From contig NZ_LBMD01000007.1 of assembly GCF_001293645.1 (NCBI RefSeq), positions 1 to 64,000 on the forward strand: a DNA stretch of 64,000 nucleotides, written 5' to 3'. Positions 52,504 through 62,234 of the stretch are shown here, piece by piece; the first letter of the stretch is position 1; every line of letters starts with the position of its first letter. The notes below the pieces were generated by a model, which saw only the letters and a program-made list of their open reading frames with translations, did no database searches and was not told the origin of the DNA. A program made the position numbers and the translations under genes. Origin of the DNA: Bacillus sp. CHD6a (GTDB lineage: Bacteria; Bacillota; Bacilli; Bacillales; Bacillaceae_I).

Positions 52504-54135
52504 TTATTCTTTATCTGCCCATTTCAGTTCGATGTATCCAACAGGATGGCGAACGATTCCTTTTACCGCTTCGTTTTGAAGATAAACATGGTTATAGAAA
52601 TACAAGGGGATGATAGGCATCTCTTCAAACAGCACCTTTTCCGCTTCGTACATTAACTCAAATCGCTTAGCTTCGTCTGCCTCGTTTAGAGCTTTTTGAA
52701 TAAGGTCATCATACTTGGAATTGGCCCAGCCCGTACGGTTCATAGAATGACCAGTCTGGAAATTCTCCAAGAAGTTGATTGGGTCCGCATAGTCAGCCAA
52801 GAAAGAGCTGCGGGAGAATTGGAATTCTAAGTTTTTTTGTGCATCAAGGAATACATTCCATTCCATGTTTGCAAGTTTCACATCTACTCCCAGGTTGTCT
52901 TTGAACATTTGTTGTAGTGTTTCAGCAATACGCTTATGCTCATCACTTGTGTTATAAGTCAATGTTACTTCTGGTAATGTTTCATATCCTTCTTCTTCCA
53001 TTCCTTTTTTCAATAATGTTTTTGCCTCTTCTGCATTAAACGTTACAAGATCTCCGTTTGTCTCTCGGAAATCATTTCCCGATGGGTCACTGAAACCCTT
53101 TGCTACAAATCCTTTAGCTGGCTCTTCTTCTCTTTTTGTAATGTAGTCCACAACATCTTGTTGGTTCACTGCCATCGCAAATGCTTTACGAATGTTTGCG
53201 TTTTGGAAAGGCTCCTGTTCTACACCGAAACGGAAGAAGTAAGTTCCCGCTTGCTCCCCGACATTAACTTTCCCATCTTTAAATAACTGCTCACTCACAT
53301 CTGCAGGAACTCCTGAAGTATCCAGGTCTCCTGTTTGGTACATTTGGTACTCGGTATTGGTATCATTCACCATTGCCCAGTGAACTTTATCAAGCTTCAC
53401 TGCATCAGCATCCCAATATTGATCATTCTTAGCCATTACAAAATGACTTTCATGCTCCCACTCGGCAAGATTGAATGGACCATTTCCTACAAAAGAATCC
53501 GCTTCTGCAAACCACTGTGGATTTTCAGAAGCAACCTTCTCATTGATTGGGAAGAAGGCTGGATTTGTAATTACGCTTAAGAAATATGTTTGTGGTGCTA
53601 CAAGTGTTACTTCTAATGTTTTTTCGTCAACCGCTTTTACCTTCACGTCGTCAACAGAGCCTTCGCCGTTGTTATACGCTTCTCCACCTTCAATAAAGTA
53701 TCCCAGGAAGGCAGCAGGAGACGCTGTGTCAGGGTTTAGTAGACGTTTCCAGGCAAACTCAAAGTCTCCTGCAGTAACATCGTCCCCATTAGACCATTTT
53801 GCGTTTTCACGGATATAGAATGTATATGTTTTTCCATCTTCTGAAACATCCCATTTTTCTGCTGTAGCTTCCTGCGGGAGATGCTGGTCATTTAGGCGAG
53901 TCAGACCTTCCATCAAGTTGTTTAGTGCGTTCCAGGAATAAGAGTCAAAGCCGATTGGTGGGTCTAATGATGTTGGCTCCGATCCGTTGTTCAGACGAAG
54001 AACCTTTTCTCCTGTTTTGCTGTCGTTGTTGTTTGTGCCTTCGTTTGTGTCGGTGCCTGCGTTGTTGGTTGCTGTACATGCAGCTAAAACGAACACAAGC
54101 ATTGCGGTCATTAATAATGCCATTACCTTTTTCAT
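52504..54135 (-). CDS. dppE: Peptide-binding lipoprotein DppE
   Basis: Extracytoplasmic solute-binding protein of 543 aa (SBP family 5). Signal peptide with lipobox VLAAC (Cys20), then an Asn/Thr-rich linker. Domain features: EPTSLDPPIGFDSYSWN, YTFYIRENAKWSNGDDVTAGDFEFAWKRLL-type segment, RKAFAMAVNQQDV. It captures murein peptides or dipeptides for DppBCD-YkfD. Fifth gene of the operon, 303 bp past dppD because a repeat intervenes. Confidence 0.94.
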   Translation of the reverse strand: MKKVMALLMTAMLVFVLAACTATNNAGTDTNEGTNNNDSKTGEKVLRLNNGSEPTSLDPPIGFDSYSWNALNNLMEGLTRLNDQHLPQEATAEKWDVSEDGKTYTFYIRENAKWSNGDDVTAGDFEFAWKRLLNPDTASPAAFLGYFIEGGEAYNNGEGSVDDVKVKAVDEKTLEVTLVAPQTYFLSVITNPAFFPINEKVASENPQWFAEADSFVGNGPFNLAEWEHESHFVMAKNDQYWDADAVKLDKVHWAMVNDTNTEYQMYQTGDLDTSGVPADVSEQLFKDGKVNVGEQAGTYFFRFGVEQEPFQNANIRKAFAMAVNQQDVVDYITKREEEPAKGFVAKGFSDPSGNDFRETNGDLVTFNAEEAKTLLKKGMEEEGYETLPEVTLTYNTSDEHKRIAETLQQMFKDNLGVDVKLANMEWNVFLDAQKNLEFQFSRSSFLADYADPINFLENFQTGHSMNRTGWANSKYDDLIQKALNEADEAKRFELMYEAEKVLFEEMPIIPLYFYNHVYLQNEAVKGIVRHPVGYIELKWADKE

Positions 54136-54175
54136 GTGTTACTCCCCCTTATTCATACTTAAATGTTTATGACAC

Positions 54176-54415
54176 CGCTGTTGATTTCCGCACTAGGCTG
54201 CGCTTTCCTAGGGGTGCTGCTTGAGCCACCTCGGCTACGTCTGAAGCCACTGAAAAAGACTTTGATTTTGAAATTTTACTAACCACCGCTGTTGATTTCC
54301 GCAAATGGCTTCGCTTTCCTAGGGGCTGACGTGAGCCTCCTCGGCTTCGCCTGCGCGGTCTCCACCTAGCGCTACCTCCCTCAGGAATCTTCGCCCAGTG
54401 CTCCAATCAACAGCT
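54176..54415. repeat. Dispersed repeat: partial plus full copy
   Basis: CTGTTGATTTCCGC begins at 54178 and again at 54289, 111 bp apart, with the linker GCCACTGAAAAAGACTTTG between. The full copy ends at CAATCAACAGCT (54415). The structure duplicates that at 36558-36836. It fills the dppE-dppD gap. Confidence 0.87.
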
Positions 54416-54438
54416 ATGATTCTATTTCACTATAAGTC

Positions 54439-55449
54439 TTACCTTATAGTTGAAATCACTGTTTTAACTGGTTTAGGAGCTCTTGGGTCTTGTAGCCAAC
54501 AATCTACATGATGTTCCTCCGACAAGGTTGTATTTATCGGATATACTCGCTCACATACCTCCATCGCATGCTCGCACCTTGCTGCAAAAGCACAGCCTGT
54601 CGGTGGTGAAAATAAATCAGGTGGAGACCCTACAATAGGCACCAGTTCTTCATTTTCTAAATCGAGCCGAGGAACGGAGTTTAATAGACCTTTTGTATAC
54701 GGATGTTCTCCTCTGTAGAAGATCTCTCTCCTATTTCCAGACTCCACAATCTTTCCTGCATACATGACAGCCACACGGTCTGCCACCTGTGCTACTACAC
54801 CGAGGTCATGAGTGATAATAATGATGGAGACGCCTGTTTTCTTTTGGATATCTTTAAAAAGGGTTAGAATTTGAGCTTGGATTGTCACATCAAGTGCCGT
54901 TGTTGGTTCATCTGCAATCAATACTTCAGGTTGACAAACAAGGGACATTGCAATGACAATACGCTGCCTCATTCCTCCACTGAACTGATGGGGATATTGC
55001 TTTAGTCGTTCTACCGGACTAGGAATCCCGACTAGATTAAGCATTTCCACCGCCTGTTTTTTTGCTTCTGCTTTAGATACCTTCTTATGTTGTATGATCC
55101 CTTCCATAATCTGATCTCCAACCGTCAGGGTAGGATTCAATGCTGTCATCGGATCTTGGAAAATCATCGAGATATCCGCTCCACGAATTTTTCTCATCTC
55201 CGGTTCTGACACTTTCGTTAGGTCTTTTCCTTTAAAAAGAATGGAACCTTGCGTAATGCGGCCCGGTGGTTCAGGAATCAAACGCATAATACTTTGAGAC
55301 GTTACACTTTTCCCACAGCCTGACTCCCCTACGATGGCAAGCGTCTCCCCTTTATGCAAGTCAAAAGTTACCCCGCGGACCGCCTTCACTTCGCCACCGT
55401 ATGTTGTAAAAGCAACATGTAAGTCTTTTACTTGAAGTACTTTTTCCAT
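54439..55449 (-). CDS. dppD: Dipeptide ABC transporter ATP-binding protein DppD
   Basis: ATPase of 336 aa. Walker [13 protein letters not shown], signature FSGGMRQRIVIAMSL, Walker B VLIADEPTTALD, and the C-terminal CAFAARCEHAMEVC cluster-binding segment. It should form a heterodimer with YkfD. Starts MEKVLQVKDLHVAF, eight bp after dppC. Confidence 0.94.
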   Translation of the reverse strand: MEKVLQVKDLHVAFTTYGGEVKAVRGVTFDLHKGETLAIVGESGCGKSVTSQSIMRLIPEPPGRITQGSILFKGKDLTKVSEPEMRKIRGADISMIFQDPMTALNPTLTVGDQIMEGIIQHKKVSKAEAKKQAVEMLNLVGIPSPVERLKQYPHQFSGGMRQRIVIAMSLVCQPEVLIADEPTTALDVTIQAQILTLFKDIQKKTGVSIIIITHDLGVVAQVADRVAVMYAGKIVESGNRREIFYRGEHPYTKGLLNSVPRLDLENEELVPIVGSPPDLFSPPTGCAFAARCEHAMEVCERVYPINTTLSEEHHVDCWLQDPRAPKPVKTVISTIR

Positions 55450-55457
55450 GATGTCAT

Positions 55458-56408
55458 TTACCTCCTCAGCTTTGGATCTAGTGCGTCTTGTAAACCGTCT
55501 CCAAGCACGTTAAACGCAAACATGGTCATGGAGATGAAGAATGCGGGGAAGAAAAGGCGCCACCAATGTCCTGAAATGATTGTTGGCAGTCCATCATTTG
55601 CCATTACACCCCAACTCGCATAAGGTGCACTCACACCTAATCCGAGAAAGCTCAAGAATGCTTCGGCGAAAATTGCTGCTGGTACTGTTAATGTCATCTG
55701 GACAATGATTGGTCCCATCGTATTTGGAAGAAGATTCTTTCTGATAATTCGAGATGTTTTCGTTCCAAATGTTTTAGAAGCAAGCACAAACTCATAATTC
55801 TTGATTTGCAATACTTGCCCCCTGACAATCCTCGCCATCCCAACCCAACCTGTCACCGTTAGAGCAATGATGATAGTCAGTAATCCAGGTCCCATCACAA
55901 CCATAAGTAAAATGACAACCAACAGGTAAGGAAGTCCATAAAGCACTTCCACTACACGCATCATGGCGTTATCTGTCTTGCCGCCTTTGTAACCTGCAAT
56001 TCCCCCATAAACCACTCCGATAATAAAATCAATTAACGCGGCCATTAAACCAACAAACAAGGAAATTCTGGCACCATACCAGGTACGGGTGAAAACATCT
56101 CTTCCCAGTTCATCTGTACCAAAAAGATGGGTGAAAGATGGTGGTTGATTTTGATTAGGCAGATTTGTTTCCGTCACACTGTATGGAGATAAAATTGGAC
56201 CAAGGATGGCCATGATGGTCAAGAATACGAGAAAAACCAACCCTGCCATCGCCAGTTTATTTTGCAAAAGCCTTCGCCAAGCGTCTTGCCAGTAGGAAAG
56301 ACTTGGCCGGACAACAGCCTCTGCTTCTTCCTTGTTTTTATCAACAGGTTTAAACCATTCATCCGGGACTCTGTTTTCCTGATTTTCTTGTAGTTTACGC
56401 TGCGCCAT
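55458..56408 (-). CDS. dppC: Dipeptide ABC transporter permease DppC
   Basis: Permease of 316 aa with about six helices. The N-terminal cytoplasmic stretch of 45 residues is followed by LAMAGLVFLVFLTIMAILG; the EAA loop is EAFLSFLGLGVSAPYASWG. Partner of DppB. Two bases separate its start from the dppB stop. Confidence 0.94.
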   Translation of the reverse strand: MAQRKLQENQENRVPDEWFKPVDKNKEEAEAVVRPSLSYWQDAWRRLLQNKLAMAGLVFLVFLTIMAILGPILSPYSVTETNLPNQNQPPSFTHLFGTDELGRDVFTRTWYGARISLFVGLMAALIDFIIGVVYGGIAGYKGGKTDNAMMRVVEVLYGLPYLLVVILLMVVMGPGLLTIIIALTVTGWVGMARIVRGQVLQIKNYEFVLASKTFGTKTSRIIRKNLLPNTMGPIIVQMTLTVPAAIFAEAFLSFLGLGVSAPYASWGVMANDGLPTIISGHWWRLFFPAFFISMTMFAFNVLGDGLQDALDPKLRR

Positions 56409-56409
56409 A

Positions 56410-57342
56410 TTAGTTCCCCTCCTTTTTATGAAGCTTAATACGAGGGTCTAATATCCCGTAAGCTATATCTACAAGAAAAAGCATGATGATTAAAAACGCA
56501 CTATAAAAAACGGTCGTTCCCATAATGACTGGATAGTCACGGGAGTTGATACTTTCCACGAAATATTTCCCCATGCCGGGAATGGCAAAGATTTTCTCAA
56601 TCACAAATGTTCCTGTCAAAATCCCTGCTGCAAGAGTTCCCAAAATAGTGACAACCGGTAGCAGCGCATTTCGAAGCGCGTGCTTAAACACAATTTTTAC
56701 AGGGGATAACCCTTTTGCTTTTGCAGTTCGTATGTAATCCTGTGTCAATACTTCCATCATGCTTGCTCTAGTCAATCTAGCAATAATTGCCATTGGACCG
56801 GTTGCAAGAGCTAAAGTCGGTAGGACCATATGCTTCCAGCTTGTCCAAGTGGCAGGTGGAAGCAAGCCCCATGTAACTGCAACTTGCTGTATGAGCAAGG
56901 TAGCAAGAACAAAATTGGGAATAGATATTCCGAACACTGCAAAGGTCATTCCCATGTAGTCAATGACACCATTTCGCTTAAGAGCAGCAATCACTCCCAG
57001 GAAAATACCTGAAACAACGGCAATAATTAAAGTAATCATCCCAAGCTCGAACGAAATTGGAAATCCTCGTCCCAACATGTCGTTTACTGTTTGGGACGGT
57101 TGTTTAATGGACGGACCGAAGTCCAATGTCACTAATGTCTTTAGATACATCGCGTATTGCACCGGTATCGGCTTGTCCAAATGATAGTGTGCTTCCAAGT
57201 TGCGTTGAACCACATCGCTTGTAGAGCGCTCTTCATTGAGTGGCGAACCCGGAATGGCATGCATCAAGAAGAATGTCAATGTGATGATGACCCATAAAGT
57301 TATGAGCATTGCTAGTAATCGCTTTGTTATAAAAGTTCCCAT
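56410..57342 (-). CDS. dppB: Dipeptide ABC transporter permease DppB
   Basis: Permease of 310 aa. Six helices with the first at KRLLAMLITLWVIITLTFFLM-type segment, followed by IPGSPLNEER; cytoplasmic loop YIRTAKAKGLSPVKIVFKHALRNALLP is the conserved EAA region. ATG 57342 matches the family; GTG 57354 is an alternative. 58 bp after dppA. Confidence 0.93.
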   Translation of the reverse strand: MGTFITKRLLAMLITLWVIITLTFFLMHAIPGSPLNEERSTSDVVQRNLEAHYHLDKPIPVQYAMYLKTLVTLDFGPSIKQPSQTVNDMLGRGFPISFELGMITLIIAVVSGIFLGVIAALKRNGVIDYMGMTFAVFGISIPNFVLATLLIQQVAVTWGLLPPATWTSWKHMVLPTLALATGPMAIIARLTRASMMEVLTQDYIRTAKAKGLSPVKIVFKHALRNALLPVVTILGTLAAGILTGTFVIEKIFAIPGMGKYFVESINSRDYPVIMGTTVFYSAFLIIMLFLVDIAYGILDPRIKLHKKEGN

Positions 57343-57400
57343 TCTCCCACTCACACTTTCTTTACTATAGGGTTTTATGTAATTTACTTAGAAGAATTCA

Positions 57401-58225
57401 TCAACAGAATGTTGTTCGCATAGCCAATTCTGTCATGACAAGCATGGCCTGATAAGCTTCTTTTATATTTTTTGCCTGATATTTTACAATTGTTGTCCCA
57501 GGCTCTATTTCGGTTCCAGGCATAAGGTTTGCCCATTCTGCCTGTCCGTAGTTGGCAAATTCTATACGTAACGTTGGATGATCAGGCGGTACCAGGGGCT
57601 TTATATTATGTATGTCATCCAATGCCTTAGATGTTCGTTCTTTAATTAGTGCTCTTGCTTTCATGGGAGTCAGTGATTTCGCTGCAGAACGTGAAGCCGC
57701 TTCCTTGACAACTGCACAATGTATACCGGGGATAAGCCCTTCTGCTTCAAGGGCTGTTTGGTCATCCCCTGCCACCATGATGACCGGGACCCCATAATAA
57801 CCAGCTACATAGGCATTAAAGCCAAATTCGCCAAGTTGCACGTTATTTATATACATATTTCTTACACCAAAAATCATGGAGTGTGTCATGACACCTTTCA
57901 TTGAAGCTCTTGCATGATATCCTACAAAAATGGCAGCATCAAAGCTATCATCTAATCCTTGAACCATAGAAAATGGTTTCACATCACCTGTAATCAATTT
58001 CGTTTCAGGGTGAAGATCCTCAATCAGTATGTTATTCATTTTAGAATGACTGTCATTGACGACCACTTCCTTAAGGCCTTTTTCCAGAGCTGTTGTTACG
58101 ACTGCATTTGCTTCCTGGGTCATTATCTTACGACCACGTTCATAGTTATGCAGCCTGGCATCGACATGGGTATGGTCTACTAGACCACTAATTCCTTCCA
58201 TATCAACCGATATATATAAATTCAT
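57401..58225 (-). CDS. dppA: D-aminopeptidase DppA
   Basis: Zinc-dependent D-aminopeptidase of 274 aa (M55), active on D-Ala-D-Ala type peptides, decameric in B. subtilis. Zinc ligands: Asp8 and Glu10 in SVDMEGISG, His60 in NDSHSKMNN, His104 in GYHARAS and Glu133 in LGEFGFNA. First gene of dppABCDE-ykfABCD; AAAGGAGG precedes the ATG and a sigma-A promoter lies 36 bp upstream. CodY control is known in B. subtilis; no clear CodY box is seen here. Confidence 0.95.
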   Translation of the reverse strand: MNLYISVDMEGISGLVDHTHVDARLHNYERGRKIMTQEANAVVTTALEKGLKEVVVNDSHSKMNNILIEDLHPETKLITGDVKPFSMVQGLDDSFDAAIFVGYHARASMKGVMTHSMIFGVRNMYINNVQLGEFGFNAYVAGYYGVPVIMVAGDDQTALEAEGLIPGIHCAVVKEAASRSAAKSLTPMKARALIKERTSKALDDIHNIKPLVPPDHPTLRIEFANYGQAEWANLMPGTEIEPGTTIVKYQAKNIKEAYQAMLVMTELAMRTTFC

Positions 58226-58260
58226 CCAATTACCTCCTTTCGTGTAACAATTTTCTTAAT

Positions 58261-58289
58261 ATTATAACAGTGGTATGTTTATGATTCAA
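58261..58289 (-). promoter_or_regulatory. Sigma-A promoter of the dpp operon
   Basis: On the minus strand -35 TTGAAT (58284-58289) and -10 TATAAT (58261-58266) are 17 bp apart. Upstream, AGTCT/AGACT (58310-58330) forms a small hairpin followed by T. The rest of 58226-58531 is AT-rich with no gene. Confidence 0.75.
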
Positions 58290-58476
58290 TCAAACTAGAA
58301 AAATATGAGTCTAATTATTCAGACTTTTTATACATATGCACTATAACCTTATAAAAACGAGTATGAACTTAGAAACATGTCATTTTTTTATTCAAATTTT
58401 TGTATGAAAATGCTAATATTCTTGATTTTAAACGTATTCTATTAAAAAAATTAGTATATTTTGGTATTTCATTTCA

Positions 58477-58519
58477 TAAAAAAAGATCCAGATCGGAGTA
58501 TATCTCCTTGTCTGGATCC
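58477..58519 (-). terminator. Terminator of the DJ-1/PfpI gene
   Basis: GATCCAGA (58485-58492) pairs with TCTGGATC (58511-58518), GGAG/CTCC pair inside, and a minus-strand T run follows. Confidence 0.85.
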
Positions 58520-58531
58520 TTCCATTCTTAT

Positions 58532-59047
58532 TTATTTTAAGAGCTTCAACGATTCCCTTATAAAAGCAGGAATATCATCCGGATTTCTACTAGAAACCAA
58601 CTGATCATGACATACGACCACTTCCTTGTCATGGAAATGAGCGCCTGCGTTTTGCAGATCAATTTTAATTGAAGTATATCCAGTGATGTCTCTTCCTTTA
58701 AGGGCTTCTGCCGTAATTAGTAATTGCGGTCCATGGCAAATAGCAAAAACCGGCTTTTGGTCATCCATAAATGCTTTGGTAAAGGTAACAAAGCGATCAT
58801 CCGCTCTTAAAATGTCCGGTGAGAATCCTCCCGGGAGCAACAAGGCATCGAAATCTTCTGGACTGACATCATCAATTCCTGCGTCAGTCGTGACCTCCAC
58901 TCCATCCGTTTTACCTTTAACGGTTTCTCCCTTGGATTTCTCAATAACTGTCAACTTGTGACCAGCCTCTTCAAAAGCTTTGGCAGGTTCTGTGTACTCT
59001 GAGTCTTCAAATTCATTGGTTAGTAATACTGCAATTTTTTTACTCAT
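58532..59047 (-). CDS. DJ-1/PfpI family protein
   Basis: Protein of 171 aa like B. subtilis general stress protein 18 (YfkM) and YraA. MSKKIAVLLTNEFEDSEYTEP carries the conserved Glu; the nucleophile elbow is AICHGPQLLI with Cys and His. Family members act as deglycases or chaperones, disputed. ATG 59047 is the family start; 13 codons upstream lack homology. Single gene, own terminator. Confidence 0.9.
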   Translation of the reverse strand: MSKKIAVLLTNEFEDSEYTEPAKAFEEAGHKLTVIEKSKGETVKGKTDGVEVTTDAGIDDVSPEDFDALLLPGGFSPDILRADDRFVTFTKAFMDDQKPVFAICHGPQLLITAEALKGRDITGYTSIKIDLQNAGAHFHDKEVVVCHDQLVSSRNPDDIPAFIRESLKLLK

Positions 59048-59157
59048 TATATAACGACTCCTTTTTGTTAGATTGCTCTGCTGCAAGGATGATTCGTTTT
59101 TGCAATATATTCAGAGCTACTTAGCTACATTAGATAAAGTACCCGCCAGCAATCAAA

Positions 59158-60462
59158 CTAAACGTTTCCTTGCGCATCCGGCAAGAACTGCTGAAAAATG
59201 GAATCCTTCTGAATGGGATAAATCTCTTTACCTGCCACATCGTTAATAATTGTTTGGTTCCGGATGACTGCCAGACTTAAATTGGTAGCTGCTGTACCAT
59301 GAGAATGGTCAAGATTGGTGGACATATATATATGATTCATTCTTTCTTTCTTCCAAACTAAGCGAAACTTCTTGTCTACTTTGAATTCCTTTTCACTTTC
59401 CCATTGGATTTCCTCTTTATTATTCCAAATCCACTTAGGGATGTGAGGTTTGTAACCTGTTGCGAGTACTACCTTATCTGCTTGCACCGTAAAATCTACT
59501 CCCTTCTCCCATTGATGGCAGGAGACGATTAAGGAGTTATCTTCCTCTTTAATAGCATGTACTTCTGTTAAGGGCTGTATGGTGATCTTTTTATCCCGCC
59601 CTTCAACTGAACGGTTGTACAGAAGGTCATAGATCATACTTAAAGTTTCTTTGTCCACCCCATTACGGACCGTATCCAATCTTGCCAGTGCTTCTTTTCG
59701 TTTTTCATAGGAAAGAGAATGGTAATATTGAACATAGTCTGGCGAGAATACCTCCTGTCCAAGCTTTGCACTTTCCAGCTGAGCAAAGGTGGAAGATCGA
59801 GTGTACCAAGTAAGAGAGTAGTTATGATGCTTTTGATCTGCAAGCAATTCATAGAAAACCTCTGCAGCACTTTGGCCAGATCCAACGATAATAACGGATG
59901 AGGAATCTTTAATCTCATTAACAGCTTGTAAATACTTACTTGTATGAACCAAATGTTCACTTTCTTCCATATTGTTTGGGATGAAAGGGACACTTCCTGT
60001 CCCAACTACAACATGCTTTGCAAAATACGTATCGACTTGAGATGTATCTGCGTTTTTTACCTCAACTTCATAAACATCCCCGTTGTTAGAGACCGCCACT
60101 ACTTCTGAATGAAATTGGCAGTTTTGAAGTTGCTCTGAAACCCATTTTGCATAAAGATTATATTCTCTTCTAGGGATATCAAACCTACGATAGAAGAAAA
60201 ATGGAAAAAGCCTGTTCTGGTTATGTACATAATTGAGGAAACTGTAAGGACTTGTCGGATCAGCAAAAGTAACCAAGTCCGCAATAAATGGAACTTGCAA
60301 ATCAGACTGTTCAATAAGCATACCTGGATGCCAGTTGAAACACTCTTCTTTATCAAAAAAGATGGAAGAAAGATCAGGCTGCTTTTCTATTAATGCCGCC
60401 AACCCCAGATTAAAAGGTCCTATCCCTATTCCAATAAGGTCATATATTTTATTCATTGACAT
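59158..60462 (-). CDS. Lysine/ornithine N-monooxygenase (IucD/SidA family)
   Basis: FAD- and NADPH-dependent N-hydroxylase of 434 aa, as used in hydroxamate siderophore synthesis. FAD motif GIGIGPFNLGLAALIE, substrate region WHPGMLIEQSDLQVPF, NADPH motif VGSGQSAAEVFYELL, and ATGYKPHIP near the end. The start is ATG 60462 or 60456, both behind GGGGAG. No other siderophore gene lies nearby, so the product pathway is unclear. Confidence 0.9.
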   Translation of the reverse strand: MSMNKIYDLIGIGIGPFNLGLAALIEKQPDLSSIFFDKEECFNWHPGMLIEQSDLQVPFIADLVTFADPTSPYSFLNYVHNQNRLFPFFFYRRFDIPRREYNLYAKWVSEQLQNCQFHSEVVAVSNNGDVYEVEVKNADTSQVDTYFAKHVVVGTGSVPFIPNNMEESEHLVHTSKYLQAVNEIKDSSSVIIVGSGQSAAEVFYELLADQKHHNYSLTWYTRSSTFAQLESAKLGQEVFSPDYVQYYHSLSYEKRKEALARLDTVRNGVDKETLSMIYDLLYNRSVEGRDKKITIQPLTEVHAIKEEDNSLIVSCHQWEKGVDFTVQADKVVLATGYKPHIPKWIWNNKEEIQWESEKEFKVDKKFRLVWKKERMNHIYMSTNLDHSHGTAATNLSLAVIRNQTIINDVAGKEIYPIQKDSIFQQFLPDAQGNV

Positions 60463-60539
60463 CAGTCTCCCCATTTTAACTAGAATGTCTTATTTATACC
60501 CTTTATTCCCAAAAATACTTCCTTTTAATATGGTAAAAG

Positions 60540-60569
60540 AAAAAAGGGACAGAGACTTAGTCTCTGTCC
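60540..60569 (-). terminator. Terminator of the sensor kinase gene
   Basis: GGACAGAGACT (60547-60557) pairs perfectly with AGTCTCTGTCC (60559-60569); a minus-strand T run follows. It separates the kinase from the monooxygenase gene. Confidence 0.88.
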
Positions 60570-60671
60570 AATAATCCCGTGTACGAAAGGAGAAGGAAGC
60601 TGCACACGATATATTTTATGCATAAATCTATGAACTGCTTGGTCATCTATCTCTTATCAAACGCACATTTT

Positions 60672-61943
60672 TTATTGTGTTGGAAGGTCAATCGTGACAG
60701 TTGTCCCGTTTCCTTCTTTGCTTTCAAAACGAATATTACCTTGATGTTCTTCAATAATCTTTTTGGTTATTGTCAATCCGAGTCCCATTCCTTTTTCCTT
60801 GGAAGTGAAAAAAGGACTACCGATATTATCCATATTGGAAGACGAGATTCCAATCCCATCATCTTTCACTTGAATACTACTTCTTCCCTCTTCTGAATTT
60901 GTCAAACCGCTAATGGTTATAGTCCCTCCGCTAGGCATCGCTTCCATGGAGTTCTTAATTAAATTGATAAATACTTGTTTGAGATTATTCTTGTCCCCTC
61001 TTACCATCGTTTTAGGATCCAACTTTTCAATGGAAAAGGAAATGTTATAATTATTCGCTTCATTCTCCACTAAGTTGATTACATATTGGAGGACTTCTAG
61101 TATCGGAATAAGTGTTAGTTCCTTTGTTTGAGGTTTAGATAGAACAAGCAGCTCTGAGACAATATCATTTATTCTATCAATTTCAGATAGCACCATTTCC
61201 ACATGCTTTTTGTTTGCATTTCCAGACCTTTGGATCAATTGAATAAACCCCTTAATTGAGGTTAACGGATTTTTTATTTCATGAGCAATACCCGCAGAAA
61301 GTTCACCAACCACGGATAGTTTCTCTTTTGTTACCAACAATTGTTCCGTTTTTTTCAGAGATGATATGTCTCTTCCTATCGTAACAAGTGCTTTTCTCCG
61401 CCCATCCGCATGAAACAACGGAACCTTAATCACATCAAATGTCTTCTGTTCCCCATCTGCAAGGCAGAACGATTCCTCATCCCGAGAAATCTTGCCTCCC
61501 TTCCAGGTCTGCTCGTCTGTTATCATACAATATTCAAAAGCTTCCAAAAAATGTGGAGAATAAGCCCCTAACTCTACATCCGTCTTTCCTTTGTAATCAA
61601 CGTTTTGCAAATCATAAAGCTCTAGACCATATTCATTTGTTTGCAGCCATCTACCTTCACCGTCTTTGAAGCATACAAAGTCAGGCATATTGTCTATTAG
61701 AGTTGACAGCTCTTGTTCCTTTTGTTCAAGTTCCTTTAATGCCGCATGCTTTTTCAGAATCACATATAACAGTATCGTCGTGAAGAGTATAAAAAGCCAG
61801 CCTTTTAGAAGGTTAATATATTCTGAAATAACATAATGGTCGTTTTGCTTTAGTACGTATATCCAATAATCAGTCAGTCCAATCCATACAAATCCAAATA
61901 ACAGATAAATTAAAGGTATAAACTTTAACCAATTTTTCTTCAT
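60672..61943 (-). CDS. PAS-domain sensor histidine kinase, sporulation-kinase type
   Basis: Kinase of 423 aa. Two N-terminal helices (about 8-28 and 43-62), one PAS domain (about 75-195; LIDNMPDFVCFKDGEGRW), HisKA with GELSAGIAHEIKNPLTSIKGF (phospho-His), and HATPase with VFINLIKNSMEAM, KDDGIGIS and GMGLGLTITKKIIEEH. The H-box resembles KinA-KinE of the sporulation phosphorelay, and no response regulator lies next to it. Input signal unknown. Confidence 0.92.
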   Translation of the reverse strand: MKKNWLKFIPLIYLLFGFVWIGLTDYWIYVLKQNDHYVISEYINLLKGWLFILFTTILLYVILKKHAALKELEQKEQELSTLIDNMPDFVCFKDGEGRWLQTNEYGLELYDLQNVDYKGKTDVELGAYSPHFLEAFEYCMITDEQTWKGGKISRDEESFCLADGEQKTFDVIKVPLFHADGRRKALVTIGRDISSLKKTEQLLVTKEKLSVVGELSAGIAHEIKNPLTSIKGFIQLIQRSGNANKKHVEMVLSEIDRINDIVSELLVLSKPQTKELTLIPILEVLQYVINLVENEANNYNISFSIEKLDPKTMVRGDKNNLKQVFINLIKNSMEAMPSGGTITISGLTNSEEGRSSIQVKDDGIGISSSNMDNIGSPFFTSKEKGMGLGLTITKKIIEEHQGNIRFESKEGNGTTVTIDLPTQ

Positions 61944-62234
61944 AAAATACCTCTTATATCTTTAAAAATAGTTTCATTTCATTAAAATATTCTAATATTC
62001 ATCTGATACTTTCATTATATCTTTTAACCTGAAATATAGATACAAAGTCCCACTTGGGAAAGTCAGATGAAAATTCATCGAATTATACCTAAAAGTCATT
62101 ATACACTTTCCCGCACTGTTATTGCTAGTTACTTTCTCAGTATAGTTCTTTTTTCACATGTATTAGAAAAGTTTTAACCAGGAACCAGCTGGGTATATAT
62201 TTGGTAAAACAAAGATTTATTGGGAGGAATTTAT

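Noticed and set aside
58290-58310. CodY box ahead of dppA
   Set aside because: The best match to AATTTTCWGAAAATT has only about 8 of 15 bases, expected by chance in such AT-rich sequence.
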